Positions 1 through 9,480 are shown, counted from the first letter of the stretch. The stretch: 64,000 nt of DNA from DAIMFL01 sp964372215 (GCA_964372215.1 CAYJQC010000014.1:62001-126000), one strand, 5' to 3'. Notes: generated by a model from the sequence alone, not told the origin. Numbers and translations: made by a program.

Positions 1-5
1 GTCGA

Positions 6-398
6 TCAGCCGTGCATCGGCGCGATCGTGACCTCGATTTCCGGCGAGTAGTACAGCCGGGTCCCGCCCTCGAAGGCGAAATAGGCGAGGCCGCCGACGT
101 CAAGTCCGTCGGCCGTCAGGTGGCTGTCGGCCACGCCTTCGGCGCAAATCCTCTGATCGGTCAGGATGCTGAGCTGCGTGCCCAGGCCCGTCCCCATCAC
201 CACGATCTCGCCGTTGGCGTCCGGCAACAGATCTTCAAATGCCAGCGTGATCGGGAGATCGCCGATCTGCGACGACATGGCGCTGTCCCCCATCAGAGCG
301 GGCGAAGCCAGGGCGACGGAATTCGCTTCCCCGGACTGGGGCAAACTGCCCGCCGCGGGAATTTCTCTACCGTCGTCGATCGGCGTCTCAACAGCCAT
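6..398 (-). CDS. Hypothetical acidic protein
   Basis: Encodes about 130 residues and I do not recognise the family. The composition is acidic and rich in Gly, Ala and Leu. The second half contains short beta-like stretches (for example GEIVVMGTG and LAYFAFEGG), and no signal peptide or membrane segment is visible. The frame stays open upstream to 497, but the Met at 398 is preferred because the upstream residues are Arg-rich and look like read-through. No clear ribosome binding site precedes either start. The gene stands alone on the minus strand beside the window edge, so its downstream context is missing. Confidence 0.5.
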   Translation of the reverse strand: MAVETPIDDGREIPAAGSLPQSGEANSVALASPALMGDSAMSSQIGDLPITLAFEDLLPDANGEIVVMGTGLGTQLSILTDQRICAEGVADSHLTADGLDVGGLAYFAFEGGTRLYYSPEIEVTIAPMHG

Positions 399-671
399 CG
401 TCTGGCAGCCCGTTCCGTGCTTCGCCGTTAACCACGACACCGAGGCCGTTGGCGGTCCCGGGCGCCGCCGCATCCGCTCCACGGAGGCGACTCGCAAGCA
501 CAGAACTACGCTGGAAAGCGCAGGATATCAACAAGTCTGGGAGGATTTTCGTAAAAAGCCACCAAACGGTCATGGCGCCGCTGAGGCGTGGACGAGGCCG
601 CCGCCAGGGTTCCTGCGGACCTCAATGGTTAACGCAGCAACTTCACGGAAACCCCTCGTAAACCCTGATTT

Positions 672-1274
672 TCAGGCCGGCCGCCCGGGATCGACCAGGA
701 TCAGATAGGCGATCTCGCCGTCGTCGCGCACCAGGCCGGGACAGATGTTGGCGCGCGCCACCACCAATCGGCCCGGCCGGACATACACGATGCGGGCAGA
801 GAATACCGCAAGGCTCCCGCCCGTGTATTGCTTCACGATGTCCTCGAGCGAGGCCGAAGACTTGATCTGGAAGTAATGCTGGACCGACTTGCCGATCAGC
901 GCTTCCTCCGAGGCGCCCATCCATTCCCGCGCCGCCGAGTTTGCGCGCAGCACCCGATGATCGCTGGCGACCACCAGACACGGGCTTGGGCAGGCATCGG
1001 CGATGACCGCGACAGGCACGCCGCCTGCCGCGAGCTGCCGATCCTCGGCCTTCCGCTCGAGTTCCTTGACCCGCTCGAGCGCCCGCTCCAGGCAATATTG
1101 CCGCAAAGCGGCGGTGACGTTGGCGCCCGCGCCAGCCTGGTCGGCAATGCGCGCAACCAGCCGGTTGAGCCGCAATCCCTCGCGGGCTGCGAGGAACTCC
1201 AGATTGCTCCAGACCGTGTCGTCGAGCTTCAGCGAAAAGCGACGGCCGGCGTGCTGAATGATGCGGTGGCGCAT
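672..1274 (-). CDS. Ribbon-helix-helix / PAS domain fusion protein
   Basis: Encodes 200 residues. Residues 1-75 resemble the RHH_4-type ribbon-helix-helix domain common in alphaproteobacteria: a short beta strand (RRFSLKLDD), then helices around WSNLEFLAAREGL and LNRLVARI. Residues about 88-195 look like a PAS sensor domain (PCLVVASDHRVLRANSAA, then a strand-rich C-terminus ending in AYLILVDPG). RHH domains bind DNA as dimers and PAS domains bind ligands or sense redox state, so a signal-responsive DNA-binding protein is inferred. A short Glu/Lys/Arg-rich helix (LERVKELERKAEDR) links the domains and could be a coiled coil. No neighbouring gene suggests a target. Confidence 0.75.
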   Translation of the reverse strand: MRHRIIQHAGRRFSLKLDDTVWSNLEFLAAREGLRLNRLVARIADQAGAGANVTAALRQYCLERALERVKELERKAEDRQLAAGGVPVAVIADACPSPCLVVASDHRVLRANSAAREWMGASEEALIGKSVQHYFQIKSSASLEDIVKQYTGGSLAVFSARIVYVRPGRLVVARANICPGLVRDDGEIAYLILVDPGRPA

Positions 1275-1511
1275 GCGGCGGATCGGAATACGGGAAATCC
1301 TGGTCGGCGGGAAGACTAACGGGAGTTGCCGGCAACTTCGTTAACGCGATGCCGCCGGATCGGAGAATCCGCCCGGACTCTGCTGGGAATCTCCGGCATC
1401 ACCCTGGCCGGCAGGACCGCGCCATGACCCCGCGTTTGCAGAATGTTAAGGCGCGCGGCGGTGAAATGGGCGCAGGCGGCCGGCCAACGGCTCTTCGCGG
1501 AGGTTGAACTC

Positions 1512-1853
1512 ATGCCGTTCGTAGTGCGCAACGACAACGGCAATATCATTGCCCTGTTCCGGGAGAAGACGCCCGAGGCTGACGAATACCTGCCGCCGAG
1601 CAACCCAGAGGTGCGGGACTTCGTCGAGGTCGCCAGCGAGGACGGCGCGCCGGACGCGGAGTTCTTCCGGTCGGATCAAACCATGATCCGGGTGTACGAG
1701 GATCTGCTCGACGTGTTGCTCGAAAAGAAGGCCCTGCTGTTGACCGACCTTCCGACCGCCGCCCAGCGCAAGCTGCTCGACCGCAAGCGACTGCGCAACG
1801 AGCTCACCAATATCGGCGAGATCCTGTCGGACGAATCCGACGGCATCCTCTGA
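1512..1853 (+). CDS. Small conserved hypothetical protein (113 aa)
   Basis: The start at 1512 follows a good GGAGG Shine-Dalgarno. The longer open frame from 1443 has no such site. The N-terminus (MPFVVRNDNGNIIALF, then LPPSNPEVRDF) resembles a small proteobacterial family that databases often label tryptophan synthase subunit beta-like, although it has no pyridoxal-phosphate fold. The C-terminal half is helical (YEDLLDVLLEKKALLLTDLP, then AQRKLLDRKRLR). The function is unknown. It converges on the minus-strand operon that ends at 1874. Confidence 0.75.
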   Translation: MPFVVRNDNGNIIALFREKTPEADEYLPPSNPEVRDFVEVASEDGAPDAEFFRSDQTMIRVYEDLLDVLLEKKALLLTDLPTAAQRKLLDRKRLRNELTNIGEILSDESDGIL

Positions 1854-1873
1854 GGCCAGCCGCAAGCCGCCAT

Positions 1874-2866
1874 TCAGCCCGGTCCGCCGTAGCGCAGAAC
1901 CTCCTGGTCGATGGCGCCGAAGATCGAGGCGCCGTCCCGATCCAGCATTTCGATGCGCACGCGGTCGCCGAAGCGCAAGAACGGCGTGCGCGGCGCGCCG
2001 TATTCGATTGTCTCCAGCATGCGCCGTTCCTGGATGCAGCACGAGCCGGCGGCGCGGTCGACGTTCGACACCGTCCCCGAACCGACGATCGAGCCCGCGC
2101 CGAGCCGGCGAGTCCGTGCGGCGTGGGCGATCAGCGTCGGAAAATCGAAGGTCATATCGTCGCCGGCGTCGGGCTGTCCGAACAACGCGCCGTTGACGTG
2201 ACACACCAGCGGCAGATGCAGCTTGCCGCCGTCCCAGGCCGGCCCGAGCTCGTCCGGCGACACCACCACCGGTGAGAACCCGCTGGCCGGCTTGCTGTGG
2301 AAGAAGCCAAAGCCCTTGGCAAGCTCGCCGGGAATCAGGTTGCGCAGCGAGACGTCGTTGACCAGCGCCACCAGCCTGACATGGCCGGCCGCCGCCGCCG
2401 GCGCGACGCCCATGGCCACGTCGTCGGTGATCACCGCGACCTCGGCCTCGAAATCGATGCCCCAGGCTTCGTCGGCCAGCATGATCGGGTCGCACGGTCC
2501 GAGCAGGTGGTCGGAGCCCCCCTGATACATCAGCGGATCAGTCCAGAAGCTGTCCGGCATGGTGGCGCCACGCGCACGCCGCACAAGCTCGACATGGTTC
2601 ACATAGGCGCTGCCATCGGCCCACTGAAAGGCCCGCGGCAACGGCGCGGCGAGCGCCGCCACGTCCAGGTCGAAGGCATCGGGCATCTCGCCCGCATTGA
2701 GCAGGCGATAGATCGAGCGCAGCTCGGGCGACAGGTCGACCCAGTCGTCGAGCGCAGCCTGCAGGGTGCGCGCGATGCGCGGCACCGCGACCGCGCGCAT
2801 CAGCGAGCGGTCGACCACCACCAGAGTGCCGTCGCGCCCGCCCGACTTCAGGGTCGCCAGCTTCAT
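1874..2866 (-). CDS. Fumarylacetoacetate hydrolase (FAH) family protein
   Basis: Encodes 330 residues of the FAH superfamily, metal-dependent enzymes that hydrolyse, decarboxylate or hydrate 2-oxo or 1,3-dicarbonyl acids. The divalent-metal ligands are visible as E140-x-E142 (GIDFEAEVAVI) and D171 (NDVSLR). K193 in FHSKPASGF and the SIVGSGTVSN loop near 259-268 are also typical. The start at 2866 follows a GGGGAGAG Shine-Dalgarno. The ORF could open at 2995, but that part overlaps the preceding kinase gene. This is the last gene of the transporter/catabolic operon, 22 bp after the kinase, which suggests it handles a late oxo-acid intermediate. The substrate is unknown. Confidence 0.88.
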   Translation of the reverse strand: MKLATLKSGGRDGTLVVVDRSLMRAVAVPRIARTLQAALDDWVDLSPELRSIYRLLNAGEMPDAFDLDVAALAAPLPRAFQWADGSAYVNHVELVRRARGATMPDSFWTDPLMYQGGSDHLLGPCDPIMLADEAWGIDFEAEVAVITDDVAMGVAPAAAAGHVRLVALVNDVSLRNLIPGELAKGFGFFHSKPASGFSPVVVSPDELGPAWDGGKLHLPLVCHVNGALFGQPDAGDDMTFDFPTLIAHAARTRRLGAGSIVGSGTVSNVDRAAGSCCIQERRMLETIEYGAPRTPFLRFGDRVRIEMLDRDGASIFGAIDQEVLRYGGPG

Positions 2867-2888
2867 CGGCTCTCCCCCGCGCTGCGGC

Positions 2889-3815
2889 TCAGATCGGAAG
2901 CGCAACCGCCGGCGCCAGCTCGCCGAGCCGGGCGTCGACCGCGGCCGTGTCGGGCAGGCTCGGCTGCGCACCTTCCTTGAGGCAGGCGAGGCCACCGGCG
3001 ACGCTGGCGCGGCGCAGCGCGTCGGTCAGCTCGAGGCCGGCATCGATCGCCGCGGCGAAGGTGCCGACAAAGGCATCGCCTGCCGCGGTGGTGTCCACCG
3101 GACGCAGCGGCAGGCTGGCGATCCGCCAGGCGGCGTCGCGGCGGAAGGCGACCGCACCGGCGGCGCCCAGGGTCACCACCGTGGTGATGCCGAGCGCATG
3201 GGCCAGGGTGCGTCCCGCCAGCTCCGGGTCGCGACCGTCGGTGCCGAGCCGCGCGGCCAGAGCGACCACTTCGGTTTCGTTCACCACCAGCCAATCGAGC
3301 GCCGCGAGGGCGAGACCGGGGATCGGCGCCGCCGGCGCAGCATTCAGCAGCACGCGCGCGCCGCGCGCGCAAGCCCGGGTCACCAGCGCCCAGTTCTCCG
3401 CCAGCGGCACCTCCATCTGCAGCACCACCAGAGTGCCCGGGGCGAGCAGCGAATCCGCAATCTGGCGCTCGCGCAGGCTGGCATTGGCGCCGGCCGCGAC
3501 CACGATCTGATTCTGCCCGGCCGAATCGACCGAGATGAAGGCGCAGCCGGTCGGTCTCCGGTCGCGCTTCACGCCCTTGAGATCGACACCGGTCGCCGCC
3601 AGCTCGTTCAGCACGCTGTCGCCGAAATCGTCCTGTCCGACTCGTCCGAACAGGCGCACGTCGGCGCCGGCGCGGGCCGCGGCGACCGCCTGGTTCGCGC
3701 CCTTGCCGCCCGCCACCATCCGATAGCCGGGGCCGAGCACGGTCTCGCCCGGGCGCGGCAGGTTCGGCACTTGCACCACCAGGTCGATGTTGATCGAGCC
3801 GAAGACGACGATCAT
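2889..3815 (-). CDS. rbsK: Ribokinase-family sugar kinase
   Basis: Encodes 308 residues of the PfkB/ribokinase family, cytosolic enzymes that phosphorylate ribose or related sugars and nucleosides with ATP. The N-terminal signature GGKGANQAV (36-44) and the C-terminal signature DTTAAGDAFVG with catalytic base D247 are intact, as is the NETE motif at 179-182. The ATG overlaps the stop codon of the upstream glycoside hydrolase by 4 bp (3812-3815), implying translational coupling. The length and the N-terminus (MIVVFGSINIDL) fit ribokinase well, but the operon context leaves other sugars or nucleosides possible. Confidence 0.88.
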   Translation of the reverse strand: MIVVFGSINIDLVVQVPNLPRPGETVLGPGYRMVAGGKGANQAVAAARAGADVRLFGRVGQDDFGDSVLNELAATGVDLKGVKRDRRPTGCAFISVDSAGQNQIVVAAGANASLRERQIADSLLAPGTLVVLQMEVPLAENWALVTRACARGARVLLNAAPAAPIPGLALAALDWLVVNETEVVALAARLGTDGRDPELAGRTLAHALGITTVVTLGAAGAVAFRRDAAWRIASLPLRPVDTTAAGDAFVGTFAAAIDAGLELTDALRRASVAGGLACLKEGAQPSLPDTAAVDARLGELAPAVALPI

Positions 3816-6094
3816 GTCCCCCCCGATGGCCCCGACAGCGCCAATTCCAGCATCCGCGGCGCCGCATCCGGCGGCAACGCGATGCGCAGGCCGGCGGTCG
3901 CGGCCTCGACCCCGACGGCGCCGCCGTCGAGCCGGGCCGCCAGAACCTCGCGGCCAGCATAGGCCTGAAACTCGACCCAGCGGGCGCCAGTTACGTCGCG
4001 GCCGACCGGCGGCACCTCCAGGCGCGCGCCGAACGGCCCGGTTTCGAGGCGGCGGAAGCGCCCTGTGACATTGGTCCGCAGGAACGCTCGGCCGTCGAGG
4101 ACGAGCGTCAAGATGCCGTCGGCAATGGTCACGCGGGCGCGGCCGCCGGGGCTGCGCAGCGGACCCAGGGTGCCGTCGGCGCCGTGGGTCAGCTCCCAAC
4201 CGCTCCACGGCGTCACGTCCATCACCTCGGCGGCGCCGAGCGCCGGCATCAGCGCGCCCCAGGCGTAGTAGGGGTCGGTGTCAGGCTGGTCGCAGGCCGC
4301 GCCGGTGACCGCGCTGAAGTTCTCCGGGCAGCGGCCATGCTCGGTCCACTCCGCCATGAACAAGGCCATGCCGTTCTCGGCCAGGGCCCGCGCCGCCGGC
4401 TCGAATCCGGCCCGCTTCAGGCCGTGATAGACGAGGAAATTGAGCGGCGGCCAGACCCGGCCGCGCCAATAGACGTTGTCGCCGAAGGCCGGGTCGTCGC
4501 GGGTGACCGAGGGCAGCAGCCAGTCGCCGCCGAACTTCGCGGGATCGTCGAGCAGACGCGCCATCGCCGCCGCCTGCTCCGGCGTCGCGGCGCCGGCCAG
4601 CAGCGGATAGAAGCTGGTCGGGGCCAGGCTGCGCACGAAGGCGCCGGACCACAGCCGGCTGGCGAAGACTTGGCGTTCGGAGTCCCAGAGCTGGTCGCGG
4701 ATGCGCTGCTTCAGCCCGTCGGCGCGGGGGCGCAGCCGGTCGGCCGTCTCCTGGTCGCCGAGAGCTACCGCGATCAGGGCCAGCATCTCGCCGTCCAGCG
4801 CGATCAGGCTGTTGAGCCCGACATCCTCGCAATCCAGGGTCCAGGTTGTGGTATCGAGCGTCGCCTCGTCATGGGTCGGCGAATTGTCCATGCTCGATTC
4901 GTCCTTGGCCGCGAGCTTGGTGCCACGATAGAGCCCCTCGCCCACCGGCGAGGTGCCGTACTCCATCAGCCCGTTGCCGTTGCCGTCGCGCATCCGCCAC
5001 CACCAGTCGTGGTTGGCGAGCAGCGTGGAATAGGCCCGTTCCAGCAGGTCGCGCGCGCCGGCACGCAGATGGGTCAGCCACAGGGCGAAGGCGGCGATCG
5101 GCGGCTGGGTGCGGTCGACCCAGGAGTCACGCCCGGTCATCAGGCACGGCAGGTTGCCTTGCGGCCGTGCCCCGGCCAGCACCGCCTCCCAATTCTCGCG
5201 CGCGATGTCGCCGTCGAAATACCCGCCGAGCATGGCGTGATAGACGACGTCGTCGAGCCAGACCCCGAAGCCGCCGAATTTCTGCGACACCCAGTTGCGA
5301 CTGAGGCTGGTGTAGGGCCGGCGGTTCACGGCATCCCACACGGTGTTCCAGGCGATCACGTCGCGCACCGCGTCGAGCGCGCCTTCGGACGCGCCGGTCT
5401 GGCGCGGCAGCGCGTCCGGATCGGACATCGCGGGCGCCGCGAGCGCCACCTGCGCCCGCGTGCCGGCAAGCCGACGGTCATCGGCCAGGCCGACCGCAAA
5501 GGTGAAGTCGGGCATCTCCTCGAGATGATAGCGCAGCGCCGCCACCGTTCCTTCGGTGCCGCGCGAGCCGAGATAGAAGTAGCCCTGGGACTGGAACTCC
5601 TGCTGCAGCGCCTCGATGCTGTCGTGGAAGGTCGCCAGCAGCGGCGGTCGCAGGCCGCGCAGCACCACGTGCATCGGCCCGTGCCTGGCCGATAGCTCGC
5701 CGCTCTCGGGATCGTAGCGCCACCCGATCGGCGTGCCGTCGCTCTCCGGCGGCGCCATGCGCAGCACCAGCACGACCCAGAACCTGAGGCCCCATTCCGC
5801 CAGCCGCCCGGCCCGCCAGCGGCCGCGCAGGGTGAACGAATCCGGCTTGTCGTAGTCGAGCGCGAGAGTCGTACCGGCATGGGCGAGGTCGAGATGCAGC
5901 GGGTTCGCCGCGATGCTGCGCGGCCCCAGCCGCACCCCCGCGGTGCCCGCGGGAAACCGCGTGAAGGCATTGGCACTGCTGGCATAGGCGCAGAAGCCGA
6001 GTTTGAGACCGAGCGGCAGATAGGCCATCTCGGCCGGAAACTCGGCGTCCCAGGTGTTCCAGGCGCGCGCCAGCGGCACCAGAGATTCAGACAT
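3812..6094 (-). CDS. (alpha/alpha)6-barrel glycoside hydrolase (GH63/GH37-like, MGH1-like)
   Basis: Encodes 760 residues. The first 230 or so form a beta-rich N-terminal domain, and the rest is an (alpha/alpha)6 barrel like trehalase, glucosylglycerate hydrolase and mannosylglycerate hydrolase. Typical motifs are GVWLDD (277-282), SWVDRTQPP (324-332), GNGLMEYGTSP (373-383), SMDNSPTHDEA (401-411) and YWRGRVWPP (542-550). These families invert alpha-glycosidic bonds in trehalose, glucosylglycerate or similar small glucosides. I see no signal peptide, so it acts in the cytosol on an imported substrate. The start has a GGAGGG Shine-Dalgarno. It lies 19 bp after the cysteine hydrolase and overlaps the kinase gene. 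Confidence 0.82.
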   Translation of the reverse strand: MSESLVPLARAWNTWDAEFPAEMAYLPLGLKLGFCAYASSANAFTRFPAGTAGVRLGPRSIAANPLHLDLAHAGTTLALDYDKPDSFTLRGRWRAGRLAEWGLRFWVVLVLRMAPPESDGTPIGWRYDPESGELSARHGPMHVVLRGLRPPLLATFHDSIEALQQEFQSQGYFYLGSRGTEGTVAALRYHLEEMPDFTFAVGLADDRRLAGTRAQVALAAPAMSDPDALPRQTGASEGALDAVRDVIAWNTVWDAVNRRPYTSLSRNWVSQKFGGFGVWLDDVVYHAMLGGYFDGDIARENWEAVLAGARPQGNLPCLMTGRDSWVDRTQPPIAAFALWLTHLRAGARDLLERAYSTLLANHDWWWRMRDGNGNGLMEYGTSPVGEGLYRGTKLAAKDESSMDNSPTHDEATLDTTTWTLDCEDVGLNSLIALDGEMLALIAVALGDQETADRLRPRADGLKQRIRDQLWDSERQVFASRLWSGAFVRSLAPTSFYPLLAGAATPEQAAAMARLLDDPAKFGGDWLLPSVTRDDPAFGDNVYWRGRVWPPLNFLVYHGLKRAGFEPAARALAENGMALFMAEWTEHGRCPENFSAVTGAACDQPDTDPYYAWGALMPALGAAEVMDVTPWSGWELTHGADGTLGPLRSPGGRARVTIADGILTLVLDGRAFLRTNVTGRFRRLETGPFGARLEVPPVGRDVTGARWVEFQAYAGREVLAARLDGGAVGVEAATAGLRIALPPDAAPRMLELALSGPSGGT

Positions 6095-6113
6095 CCATCC
6101 CTCCGGGCTTGCC

Positions 6114-6725
6114 TCAGCCGGCCTGCCAGGCGGCGGCGATCCGGCCGGCCGTGGCGATTGCGATCTGCTCCGAGAAGCGCGGCAGCACGTGGTCGATCGC
6201 AGCCTGGTGCGCCGGCAACGACCAGCTCGTCACCGCGTCGACGGCGATCACCACGCGGTAGCCGCGATCGATCGCGTCGAGCGCCGTGGCCAGCACGCAG
6301 ACATCGGTCTCGACCCCTGCGAGCACCAGCGTGTCGACGCCGCGCGCCGCCAGTACTTCCGGCAGCGTTCCGTCGCCGAAGGCCGAGAAGGTGGTCTTGT
6401 CGCAGATCGAGCCGAGCCGTGCCAGCGGCATCAACTCGGGCACGAGATCGAGCATCTCGACCGGCATGCGGTCGAGGGTCACCGACGACCAGCGCCGGTA
6501 GTAGCGCTGCCAGCCGCCGGCAGCCTGGTCGATCGACTTCGGCGTCACGAAGCGGGTGAACAGGCTGGACTCGGGCCGCGCCGCGACCAGCGCGGCGATC
6601 GCCGGGACGATCCGCTGAATGTCGGGCACCCGCCACTCGGTGGCCTCGGCGAACAGCCGCTGCATGTCGACGACGACCAGCGCTGCCGCGGCGCCGAGCG
6701 GCTCGAGCGCGGACTCGCCGCTCAC
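6114..6725 (-). CDS. Isochorismatase-family cysteine hydrolase
   Basis: Encodes 203 residues from a GTG start whose GTGA overlaps the stop of the ATPase gene (6722-6725). The triad of the family is visible: D20 in VVVDMQ, K110 in CDKTTF and C143 in GVETDVCVLA. Members hydrolyse isochorismate, nicotinamide, N-carbamoyl compounds, biuret or similar amides. The longer open frame to 6953 lies inside the ATPase gene and is not used. The sequence alone does not fix the substrate. An amide or carbamoyl group on the imported compound would fit the operon. Confidence 0.88.
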   Translation of the reverse strand: MSGESALEPLGAAAALVVVDMQRLFAEATEWRVPDIQRIVPAIAALVAARPESSLFTRFVTPKSIDQAAGGWQRYYRRWSSVTLDRMPVEMLDLVPELMPLARLGSICDKTTFSAFGDGTLPEVLAARGVDTLVLAGVETDVCVLATALDAIDRGYRVVIAVDAVTSWSLPAHQAAIDHVLPRFSEQIAIATAGRIAAAWQAG

Positions 6726-7801
6726 GGCAGTACCAGCACGCTGTGGACCGCCGACCAGATGACGCGAACGGCATCGCCGGGCGCGAATCGGCGAGCCAGG
6801 CGGTTCTGCTCGAACACCGTGCAGGAGTCCTTCCCCGCGGCGATCCGGTAGGTGATGCTGTTGCCGGAATAGACGGTCTGGCTGATCTTGCCGACCAGAC
6901 TGTTCATCGCCGCGTTCTCTTCGACTCCGCTGTCCATCGGCTCGAGCACGCATTTCTCCGGTCGCACTGCCAGCACCACGCGGGTGCCGGTGTCGGGCAG
7001 CGAATCGGCGGTTACCAGCGTGCCATGCATGTCGGTCTCGACGCAGCCGAGCGCACCGGCCATGCCGGCGACCCGCCCGGGAAAGAAATTGGCGTCGCCG
7101 AGGAAGCTCGCCGCAAAGGCGGTCTCCGGCCGCTCGTAGACCTGGTCCGGCGGACCCGACTGGATGATCCGGCCCTCGTTCAGGATCGCGATGCGGTCGG
7201 AGAGCGTGAGCGCCTCCTCCTGGTCGTGGGTCACGAAGATCGTGGTGATGCCGACCTCGCGCTGAATCTGCTTCAGCTCGACCTGCATCTCCTGCCGCAG
7301 GCGCTTGTCGAGGGCGCCCAAGGGCTCGTCGAGCAGCAGCACCCGCGGCCGGGTGACCAGGGCGCGCGCCAGCGCCACGCGCTGCTGCTGGCCGCCGGAG
7401 AGCTGGCGCGGCTTGCGCGCCTCCAGCCCGCCGAGGCGCACCAGCCCGAGGATCGCGCGCACCCGCCGCTCGATGTCGTCGCGGCCGGTGCGGCGCACCG
7501 CGAGGCCGAAGGCGACGTTGTCGAACACGCTGAGATGCGGGAACAGCGCGTAGTTCTGGAACACCATGCCGATGTCGCGGCGATGCACCGGCATGCTCCG
7601 CACGTCCTGGCCGTCGATCAGGATCTCGCCGCGATCGAGGTCGACGAAGCCCGCGATCGCGCGCAACAGCGTGGTCTTGCCGCTGCCGCTGGGGCCGAGC
7701 AGGCCGAAGAACTCGCCTTCGGTGAAGGTCGCCGACACCGCATCGAGCGCCGCCAGGGCGCCGTAGCGCTTGTCGGCGCCGCGCACCTCGACCGTGCTCA
7801 T
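6722..7801 (-). CDS. ABC transporter ATP-binding protein (spermidine/putrescine type, PotA-like)
   Basis: Encodes 359 residues. The nucleotide-binding domain has Walker A GPSGSGKTT (36-44), the Q-loop VFQNY, signature LSGGQQQ (133-139), Walker B LLLDEP (154-159) and the H-loop VTHDQ. A C-terminal TOBE-type domain (from about 290) is typical of the PotA/UgpC importer class. It energises import through the two permeases encoded just upstream. The ATG at 7801 overlaps the stop of the permease gene by 4 bp. Confidence 0.93.
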   Translation of the reverse strand: MSTVEVRGADKRYGALAALDAVSATFTEGEFFGLLGPSGSGKTTLLRAIAGFVDLDRGEILIDGQDVRSMPVHRRDIGMVFQNYALFPHLSVFDNVAFGLAVRRTGRDDIERRVRAILGLVRLGGLEARKPRQLSGGQQQRVALARALVTRPRVLLLDEPLGALDKRLRQEMQVELKQIQREVGITTIFVTHDQEEALTLSDRIAILNEGRIIQSGPPDQVYERPETAFAASFLGDANFFPGRVAGMAGALGCVETDMHGTLVTADSLPDTGTRVVLAVRPEKCVLEPMDSGVEENAAMNSLVGKISQTVYSGNSITYRIAAGKDSCTVFEQNRLARRFAPGDAVRVIWSAVHSVLVLP

Positions 7802-8586
7802 CGCTCGCCCCCGAACCGGTAGAGCCGGGCGATCACCAGCATGATGCCCATGGAAATCAGGATGATGATGGTCGAGACGGCGTTGATCTCCGGCGTGAAG
7901 CCCTTGCGAATCGCCGAATAGATCTCGACCGGCAGGGTCGAGATCCCCGGTGGCGCCAGGAAGTAGGAGATGACGAACTGGTCGAACGAGACCGCGAACG
8001 CGAACAGCGCGGCCGCCATCACGCCGGGCGCCAGTACCGGCGCCGAGATCCGCCAGAAGGTCTGCCACGGGGTGGCGCCGAGCGTCGCCGCCGCCTCTTC
8101 CAATGCGCCGCTGCTGCCGCGGAGCCGCGCGCCGACCACGACGATGACATAGGGCAGCGACAGCGCCACGTGGCCGAGCAGCATGGCGTGCAGCCCGCGT
8201 CCCAGCCCGATCCAGAAGAACAGCACCAGCATCGAGGTGCCGATGATCAGCCAGGGAATCGTGATCGGCGGAAACAGCAGAAGCTGCAGAAGCGTCTTGC
8301 CGCGGAAGCTGTAGCGGGCGAAGGCGAGCGCCGCCATGGTGCCGAGGGTGGTGGCGATGACCGTGTTGGCGAGTGCCACCGCAAGGCTGTTGTAGCTCGC
8401 GTCCAGCAGGCGGTCGTTGTGCATCAGGCTCTTGAACCACACCGTGTCGAAGACGATCGGCAGCTCGTACAGCGCCGACTGGTTGAAGGCCATCAGCGCC
8501 ATGACCACGATCGGCAAATAGAGGAACGCCAGCACCAGCCCGAGATAGATGCGCAGGCCGCCGCCCCAGAGGCGTCGCGCCGACAT
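7798..8586 (-). CDS. ABC transporter permease (PotC-like)
   Basis: Encodes 262 residues with about six hydrophobic segments, starting with YLGLVLAFLYLPIVVMALMA near residues 14-33. The cytoplasmic EAA loop (EEAAATLGATPWQTFWRISA) couples it to the ATPase. The sequence fits the PotC/YdcV inner-membrane permease class of polyamine-type importers. It overlaps the ATPase gene by 4 bp and starts 3 bp after the stop of the partner permease. Confidence 0.92.
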   Translation of the reverse strand: MSARRLWGGGLRIYLGLVLAFLYLPIVVMALMAFNQSALYELPIVFDTVWFKSLMHNDRLLDASYNSLAVALANTVIATTLGTMAALAFARYSFRGKTLLQLLLFPPITIPWLIIGTSMLVLFFWIGLGRGLHAMLLGHVALSLPYVIVVVGARLRGSSGALEEAAATLGATPWQTFWRISAPVLAPGVMAAALFAFAVSFDQFVISYFLAPPGISTLPVEIYSAIRKGFTPEINAVSTIIILISMGIMLVIARLYRFGGER

Positions 8587-8589
8587 CGC

Positions 8590-9453
8590 CTAGACCTCGC
8601 CCATGCTGCGCCGCAGGAACGGCGAGGCGAGCGCCAGTATCACCAGCACGATCCCCAGCATGATGAACGACAGCGCGGCGCCGAGCGGCCAGTTGAAGAC
8701 CACGGTGAACTGATCCTCGATGACGTTGCCGATCATGATCCCCGACGGCCCGCCCAGGATGCGCGGCTCCATGAACGATCCGATCACCGGCACGAAGGTC
8801 AGCACCACCCCGGCGAACACGCCGGGCAGGCTGAGCGGCAGGACGACGCGGCGGAAGACGGTCGCACCCGAGGCGCCCAGGCTGCGCGCCGCCTCGATCA
8901 GCGAATCGTCGATCGCCTGCAGCGAGATGTAGCAGGTCAGGATGACATAGGGCAGGAATGCGTGGACCAGGCCGACGACGACAGCGGGATAGGTGAACAG
9001 GATCCCGATGGAGGGCGCGCCGGGCAGCACGTCCTGGATCAGCCGGTCGATCAGCCCGTCGGCCCGCAGCACCATGGTCCAGGAAAAGGTCCGCACCAGG
9101 GCGTTGCTCCAGAACGGCAGCACCACCAGCAGAAACAACGCCTCGCGCCAGCGCCCCTTGACCCGCTTGGCCAGCACGTAGGCCGCGGGATAGCCGATCA
9201 GCAGGCAGAGCGCGGTCACATGGAACCCGAGCTTCAGCGAGCGCCAGGTGAGCGTGCGGTAGAACTCCTTGTCGAAGAAGGCGAGATAGTGCTCAAGGGT
9301 CAGGCTCGACTCGCGCCCGCCGAACGGCGCCTTGGTCAAGAAGCTGAAATAGAGCATCGCCGCCAGCGGCAGGAAGATGGTGAGCGTGAGCCAGACATAG
9401 GCCGGCGCCGTCAGCCCGAAGGCTGCCCAGCGCCGGCGCGTCTCGACGTTCAC
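8590..9453 (-). CDS. ABC transporter permease (PotB-like)
   Basis: Encodes 287 residues with six predicted membrane segments. The EAA loop reads IEAARSLGASGATVFRRVVL. The periplasmic and early membrane segments (WLTLTIFLPLAAMLYFSF near the N-terminus) match the PotB class. It pairs with the PotC-like permease and lies about 27 bp downstream of the binding-protein gene. Confidence 0.92.
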   Translation of the reverse strand: MNVETRRRWAAFGLTAPAYVWLTLTIFLPLAAMLYFSFLTKAPFGGRESSLTLEHYLAFFDKEFYRTLTWRSLKLGFHVTALCLLIGYPAAYVLAKRVKGRWREALFLLVVLPFWSNALVRTFSWTMVLRADGLIDRLIQDVLPGAPSIGILFTYPAVVVGLVHAFLPYVILTCYISLQAIDDSLIEAARSLGASGATVFRRVVLPLSLPGVFAGVVLTFVPVIGSFMEPRILGGPSGIMIGNVIEDQFTVVFNWPLGAALSFIMLGIVLVILALASPFLRRSMGEV

Positions 9454-9480
9454 TCCCCTGTCCTGCCGCGGCGGGTCAGC

